Shown here in pieces: positions 5,316 through 9,309 of a stretch of DNA of 9,309 bases. The notes below the pieces were generated by a model that saw only the letters and a program-made list of their open reading frames with translations, did no database searches and was not told the origin of the DNA. The translations under genes and the position numbers were made by a program. Each line of letters begins with the position of its first letter. Position 1 is the stretch's first letter. The DNA comes from Candidatus Latescibacterota bacterium. GTDB taxonomy: Bacteria > Latescibacterota > MVCY01. The stretch is from the NCBI GenBank assembly GCA_030669445.1, contig DAOVDP010000037.1, forward strand, positions 1-9,309, in the 5' to 3' direction.

Positions 5316-5553
5316 CTTTTCTGGGGATGTATTGGGGGAATTTTGTTTTTTTTTCTTGGTGGGGGTGTATCCAGGTATATTCGTGTTGAGAAAAAAGTGC
5401 CTTGGAGGGCATCTGAGAGCGATGTGGATATAAAAAAAGCCACGTAGCATGTCCTTGCCATCTGGCTGGTTTCTTGTGATTCTTTTTAACAGATCAGTCT
5501 TGGGTCATATAATATATATTATGTAAACTAAACCTTGCCTGAGCAACTGGCTC
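5316..5553. other. Intergenic stretch without recognisable gene; AT palindrome at 5509-5522
   Basis: Overlapping open frames exist on both strands, but their translations are low-complexity and lack ribosome sites. On the plus strand the stretch has a nearly unbroken T-run (5341-5354) between G-rich blocks. ATAATATATATTAT at 5509-5522 is a perfect 14-bp palindrome just downstream of the 141-residue gene. I assign no function. Confidence 0.4.
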
Positions 5554-5979
5554 TCACTTTTTTGTCTCTACATACTCTATCCCCTCGCGGGTCAATCTCC
5601 AGGCCTTCTTTTTGCCCTTTCTGCCCACCTCCATCACATATTCCCTTGGTAGTTTCCTTATCAGGTCGTTGATATTGCGCGGCCCAGGAATCCGGGTTTC
5701 CTGGTAGCATCTGCCTATATCATCAGCACTAAAGGACTCCAGTTTACTATGTTTCTCCAGATAATATGCAAACAGCAACAATTTCTCTGAATGCGAGGAG
5801 GGATGTTTCTGCTCTAAGAGCTGGTTGAGAAGATTATTTCCTCTCTCTGCTGTTTCAAAAGGGCCGAATTGGAACTTTTGGAGGAGGTTGTTGAAGTATG
5901 TCTCCACGAATTCCCTATCGCCCTCTATCTCTATCTCCAGGTCTGACTGCCTGAAGCGAATTCTACAGTCTCGTTCCAT
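5554..5979 (-). CDS. Unknown 141-residue protein, possible winged-helix C-terminus
   Basis: I do not recognise the family. The N-terminus (residues 5-28, RIRFRQSDLEIEIEGDREFV) alternates hydrophobic and charged residues, then gives EGDREFVETYFNNLLQKF, a strand pair and helix seen in small proteins that carry an IEGD-EFV segment. A charged linker follows (43-64). Residues 65-138 (KLLLFAYYLEKHSKLESFSA, DDIGRCYQETRIPGPRNIND, LIRKLPREYVMEVGRKGKKK, AWRLTREGIEYV) read as helices followed by a basic hairpin and LTREG.EYV, the closing pattern of many winged-helix DNA-binding domains. The ATG at 5979 has an A+T-rich leader with no good ribosome site, and no transmembrane segment or signal peptide is visible. 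It lies alone on the minus strand between the leuS side and the recombinase, with palindromic DNA on both sides, so it may belong to the accessory block. Confidence 0.7.
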   Translation of the reverse strand: MERDCRIRFRQSDLEIEIEGDREFVETYFNNLLQKFQFGPFETAERGNNLLNQLLEQKHPSSHSEKLLLFAYYLEKHSKLESFSADDIGRCYQETRIPGPRNINDLIRKLPREYVMEVGRKGKKKAWRLTREGIEYVETKK

Positions 5980-6085
5980 GGTTTATATAATTTTTTATAA
6001 AGTAGTATAAATTTCCTGGAATGTGGAAAACTTGTGAGTCTATACTAACTACTATTTTCTTCTACAAATAAAGTTACAATACTTT

Positions 6086-6165
6086 GTCATTGCGAACGGT
6101 AGCGAAGCAATCCCAAATGCACAAAAATAAAAAGATTGCTTCGTCGCTTCGCTCCTCGCAATGAC
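6086..6165. repeat. Palindromic repeat element GTCATTGCGA...TCGCAATGAC after leuS
   Basis: The left arm (6086-6112) runs from GTCATTGCGAACGG to AGCGAAGCAATC, and the right arm (6134-6165) from GATTGCTTCG to CCTCGCAATGAC. The outer 10 bases (GTCATTGCGA / TCGCAATGAC) and inner 12 bases (AGCGAAGCAATC against GATTGCTTCG plus CGCT) pair, with slight mismatch between them. Elements with these ends are scattered through many bacterial genomes as short non-coding palindromes. It begins 26 bases after the leuS stop and could fold in the transcript and act as the end of the mutS-leuS operon, since a T-rich loop (minus strand) follows the first arm. Confidence 0.8.
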
Positions 6166-6190
6166 GGGATAATTTACAATGTTAAAACGG

Positions 6191-8629
6191 CTATACTACT
6201 ATATTCACCAGTCTCTTGGGAACAACTATCACCTTCCGCGGTTTTCTGCCAGCCAGATGCACCTTCACATTAGGAGCCTCTAAGGCTAATCTTTGAGCTT
6301 CCTGCTGGTCAATGTCAGCCTCAACCTCCAGTTTGGCCCGCACCTTCCCGTTGACCTGCACCACCAATGTGATCTGCTGGGGCTTGGTCAAGGCTTGGTC
6401 ATATGTTGGCCATTGCGCCCCAAAGATACTCCTCTGATGCCCCCTTTGCTGCCACAGCTCCTCTGCCATATGAGGGGCAAAGGGCGAGAGCAGAATCAGG
6501 AACGCATCTATAGTTTGATTGTCTAAGTGCTCTTGTTCCAAGCCATAAGCAAAGTTCACGAATTCCATGAATCTGCTGATGGTGGTGTTGAACTTGAAAC
6601 TCTCTATTCCTTCGGTCACATTTCTCACCAGCAGGTGTCTTTGCCGCAGCACACTCTCAGAGGATTGGTCAGGAGCGTGGAGATTTGCGGTCACCAGTTT
6701 CCACACCCGGTTCAGGAAGCGGTGAATGCCTTCAATCCCCCGGTCACTCCACTCTGCGTCCAGTTCGGGCGGGCCAATGAACAGTTCGTACAGCCTCACT
6801 GTATCCGTGCCATACTTCTCTACCAATTCATCCGGGCTAACCACATTGCCCTTCGACTTGCTCATCTTGGCCCCATTGCGGCACACCATCCCCTGGTTGA
6901 ACAGCCGAAGGAAGGGCTCGTCGAAATCAATGTAGTTCAAATCGTAGAGCACCTTGGTGAAGAATCGGGCGTAAAGCAGGTGAAGGATGGCGTGTTCTAT
7001 GCCTCCGATGTACATATCTACGGGGAGCCACTTGTTGACTACCTCTGGATCAAATGCCCTGTCCCAACAGTGAGGGCTGGGATAGCGGAGGAAATACCAG
7101 CAGGAGCCTGCCCACTGAGGCATAGTATTCGTTTCCCTCTCGGCCTTGCCACCGCACTTGGGGCAAGGAGTGTTCACAAATTCAGGGATTGCTGCCAACG
7201 GTGACTCTCCTGTCCCGCTGGGCTGGTAGCGTTCTACTTCCGGCAATAGAACCGGCAGTTGTTCCTCAGGGACCGGCACCTCACCACAGTGGGGACAGTA
7301 GATTATAGGAATAGGTTCTCCCCAGTAACGCTGACGGGAGAAGACCCAATCCCGGAGTTTGTAGCGAACGGCCTCCTCTGCTAACTCTTTTTTAGCTAAC
7401 CACTTCACCACCTCCCCCCTACCCTCCTGACTGGAAAGCCGGTTAAACCTGCCTGAATTCACCATAATGCCTTCACCGATGTAAGCCTCTAACAACTCTC
7501 CTGATTCTCCCTTTTTGCTCTCTGGGCTTGCGATCACCTCTACAATCGGCAGGTCAAATTGCTTGGCGAACTCGAAATCCCGCTGATCGTGGGCGGGCAC
7601 GCACATAATAGCCCCAGTGCCGTAGGTGAGCAGGACATAGTCGGAGATCCAAATAGGCAGTCTTTCGCTGTTTACCGGGTTCATAGCATAGCTTCCCAAA
7701 AATACCCCCGTCTTCTGACGTAACCCTGATATCCGGTCAACTTCGGAGAGCTGCTTGGTTCTTTCGAGATAAGAGTTGACGTCGTCTTGTTGCTCATAGG
7801 ATGTTAATTTAGCGACTGCTGGATGTTCGGGGGCCAACACCAAGTAGGTGGCTCCGAACAGGGTGTCGGGACGGGTGGTAAACACCTTCAGCGGGAATTG
7901 TTCCCCAGCCGGGGAAATAGCCTCAAAGGTTACATCTGCCCCTTGACTTCGACCTATCCAATTGACCTGCATAGTCTTGATCTTCTCTGACCAGTCCAGC
8001 CTCTCCAACCCTTCTAAGAGCCGATCGGCGTAGTCAGTGATCTTGAGCATCCATTGCAACATCTCTTTCTTGGTCACCACTTCTCCACAGCGTTCGCATC
8101 TCCCCTCTATCACCTCTTCATTGGCCAATCCGGTTTTACATCCGGGACACCAATTAATAGGTACCATTTGGCGGTAGGCCAGTCCTTTCTCATACATCTG
8201 CAGAAATATCCACTGGGTCCAACGGTAGTATTCGGGTGAGCTAGTAGTAATTTCCCTGTCCCAGTCGTACATTGCCCCAATCTGCTTGAGCTGCCTCTTC
8301 ATATTGGTAATATTCTCCACAGTGTTTTCCTGAGGGTGGATATCCTTTTTGATGGCGTCGTTCTCAGCAGGCAGTCCGAAGGAATCCCATCCCATGGGAT
8401 GCAAGACATTGAATCCTTGAAGCTTTTTGTATCTGCTCCAGACATCAGAGATAACATAGCCTCTCCAGTGCCCCACATGGAGCCAACTGCCGGAAGGGTA
8501 AGGAAACATATCAAGGCAGTAATATTTGGGGCCTTCTCGGGCATCTGAGGTGCGATGTGCCCCTGTCTCCGCCCAGACCCGTTGCCATTTCGCTTCAATT
8601 GTTCTGAAATCGTATGCGTTCATTTTCAT
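6191..8629 (-). CDS. leuS: Leucyl-tRNA synthetase
   Basis: The 812-residue class I synthetase charges tRNA-Leu with leucine in the cytoplasm. The HIGH motif is HVGH (residues 51-54, in [15 protein letters not shown]) and the KMSKS loop is intact at 588-592 ([12 protein letters not shown]). A four-cysteine zinc knuckle, CPGC...CERC (161-181), and a second CPHC...CPKC group (445-492) are present. The CP1 editing domain (about 226-420) has the threonine-rich [10 protein letters not shown] (250-259) and [15 protein letters not shown] (337-351), so proofreading should work. The C-terminus ends with [20 protein letters not shown], as usual. Length is slightly below the E. coli enzyme (860). The ATG overlaps the mutS stop by four bases (ATGA, 8626-8629), so the two genes are coupled; a second in-frame ATG at 8623 is a possible alternative start. 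Confidence 0.98.
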   Translation of the reverse strand: MKMNAYDFRTIEAKWQRVWAETGAHRTSDAREGPKYYCLDMFPYPSGSWLHVGHWRGYVISDVWSRYKKLQGFNVLHPMGWDSFGLPAENDAIKKDIHPQENTVENITNMKRQLKQIGAMYDWDREITTSSPEYYRWTQWIFLQMYEKGLAYRQMVPINWCPGCKTGLANEEVIEGRCERCGEVVTKKEMLQWMLKITDYADRLLEGLERLDWSEKIKTMQVNWIGRSQGADVTFEAISPAGEQFPLKVFTTRPDTLFGATYLVLAPEHPAVAKLTSYEQQDDVNSYLERTKQLSEVDRISGLRQKTGVFLGSYAMNPVNSERLPIWISDYVLLTYGTGAIMCVPAHDQRDFEFAKQFDLPIVEVIASPESKKGESGELLEAYIGEGIMVNSGRFNRLSSQEGRGEVVKWLAKKELAEEAVRYKLRDWVFSRQRYWGEPIPIIYCPHCGEVPVPEEQLPVLLPEVERYQPSGTGESPLAAIPEFVNTPCPKCGGKAERETNTMPQWAGSCWYFLRYPSPHCWDRAFDPEVVNKWLPVDMYIGGIEHAILHLLYARFFTKVLYDLNYIDFDEPFLRLFNQGMVCRNGAKMSKSKGNVVSPDELVEKYGTDTVRLYELFIGPPELDAEWSDRGIEGIHRFLNRVWKLVTANLHAPDQSSESVLRQRHLLVRNVTEGIESFKFNTTISRFMEFVNFAYGLEQEHLDNQTIDAFLILLSPFAPHMAEELWQQRGHQRSIFGAQWPTYDQALTKPQQITLVVQVNGKVRAKLEVEADIDQQEAQRLALEAPNVKVHLAGRKPRKVIVVPKRLVNIVV

Positions 8630-9309
8630 TCAATCCTCTTTCTCCATTCATCGATTTTGTTCAGTGCCTGTAAGGGGGTGAGAGAAGTGGGGTCGAGTTT
8701 GCGAATCTCTTCAACCACCGGGTGTTCAGTTTCAAAAAGGCTCAGTTGTTTGGTTGAGTCCAGGGCAGAGTGTTTGCTTTTAGCCTTCTTGGGGATTTTG
8801 TTGGGGGTGAGCTCATTCTCCTCTAAGTTAGCCAGCACCTCTTTAGCCCTCTCGATCACTTCGGGGGGCAATCCGGCCAACCGGGCCACTTGAATGCCGT
8901 AGCTGTGGTCACACCCACCGGGAAGTATCTTGCGCAAGAATACCACTTCTCCCTTCCACTCTTTCACTGCAAAGTTATAGTTTTTGACCCTCTCCAATAT
9001 TAATTCCAATTCGGTGAGCTCGTGGTAGTGGGTGGCAAACAGGGTCCTGGGTCTGGCCCGGGAGGAGTTGTGAAGGAATTCGGTCACCGCCCAAGCAATG
9101 CTCATTCCATCGAAGGTGCTGGTACCTCGGCCGATCTCGTCAAGAAGCACCAAGCTTTTTGAGGTGGCATTGTTGAGGATATTGGCTGTTTCGTTCATCT
9201 CCACTAAGAAGGTACTTTCGCCGGTGGCTATGCTGTCAGATGCTCCTACCCGGGTAAATATTCGGTCCACAACCCCAATGTGAGCGGATTTGGCCGGAAC
9301 GAAACTGCC
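8626..9309 (-). CDS. mutS: DNA mismatch repair ATPase MutS, C-terminal part, 5' end outside window
   Basis: The 227 visible residues begin [20 protein letters not shown], directly after where the Walker A loop should be, so the gene continues beyond 9309 and the GTG near 9270 is not its start. Present are the ABC-type ATPase motifs: STFLVEMNE (32-40), Walker [17 protein letters not shown] (D57, E58), and the switch histidine region [10 protein letters not shown]. The helix-turn-helix dimerisation segment follows ([20 protein letters not shown]). The tail carries QLSLF (188-192), a sliding-clamp-binding motif, before the short terminal domain. MutS recognises mismatches as a dimer and recruits MutL. 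It is upstream of leuS and overlaps it by four bases, an unusual functional pairing. Confidence 0.97.
   Translation of the reverse strand, partial: GSFVPAKSAHIGVVDRIFTRVGASDSIATGESTFLVEMNETANILNNATSKSLVLLDEIGRGTSTFDGMSIAWAVTEFLHNSSRARPRTLFATHYHELTELELILERVKNYNFAVKEWKGEVVFLRKILPGGCDHSYGIQVARLAGLPPEVIERAKEVLANLEENELTPNKIPKKAKSKHSALDSTKQLSLFETEHPVVEEIRKLDPTSLTPLQALNKIDEWRKRIE

Noticed and set aside
5190..5461. Overlapping frames on both strands that share the peptide FRFLAKKRNS
   Set aside because: The shared peptide is simply the perfect hairpin at 5282-5315 read on both strands; translations are low-complexity and have no ribosome site.
6527..7204. Long plus-strand frame opposite leuS
   Set aside because: Leucyl-tRNA synthetase on the minus strand is unambiguous, and the plus frame has no recognisable domain.

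Overview
This is bacterial chromosomal DNA. The right end carries ordinary housekeeping genes, the 3' part of mutS followed by a complete leuS, and both are clearly bacterial in type. The left end carries the 3' part of a GH127-type glycosidase gene, which suggests a plant or polysaccharide-degrading lifestyle. I cannot name the genus. A GTCATTGCGA...CGCAATGAC palindromic element after leuS is a repeat style shared by many unrelated anaerobes and candidate phyla, so it does not settle taxonomy. Between the two ends lies about 5 kb of accessory DNA, all transcribed leftward (minus strand).

Layout from left to right. (1) 1-1029, plus strand: GH127 glycosidase, 5' end outside the window. (2) about 1030-1217, minus: decayed excisionase-like helix-turn-helix gene with an in-frame TAG. 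(3) 1320-1543: two imperfect palindromes; the second overlaps the end of the methyltransferase gene and resembles an integron attC site. (4) 1542-3376, minus: a two-gene type II restriction-modification operon whose endonuclease and methyltransferase both look like EcoRV homologues, so GATATC is the predicted target. (5) 3389-3522: a second attC-like region. (6) 3552-4123, minus: ribbon-helix-helix antitoxin followed by a MazF/PemK-type toxin. (7) 4124-4538: non-coding, with repeated GGATAAAC motifs. (8) 4539-5114, minus: a 191-residue tyrosine recombinase made only of the catalytic domain, with an excellent sigma-70 promoter embedded in a cluster of AAAGCGAAA motifs. (9) 5554-5979, minus: unknown protein with a possible winged-helix C-terminus. 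(10) 6086-6165: palindromic repeat element. (11) 6191-9309, minus: leuS and mutS.

How it fits together. The restriction-modification and toxin-antitoxin modules are both addiction modules, each compact with overlapping genes. Each ends in an attC-like palindrome, and an 8-bp inverted repeat (GTTCGGCG / CGCCGAAC) frames the toxin-antitoxin segment in the way a cassette's attC half-sites would. My reading is that this is a small remnant cassette array without its own integron integrase (a CALIN-like element), possibly placed beside an unrelated recombinase gene. The EcoRV assignment is strong because the catalytic and recognition-loop residues line up. The cassette reading is an inference from partial and degenerate sites.
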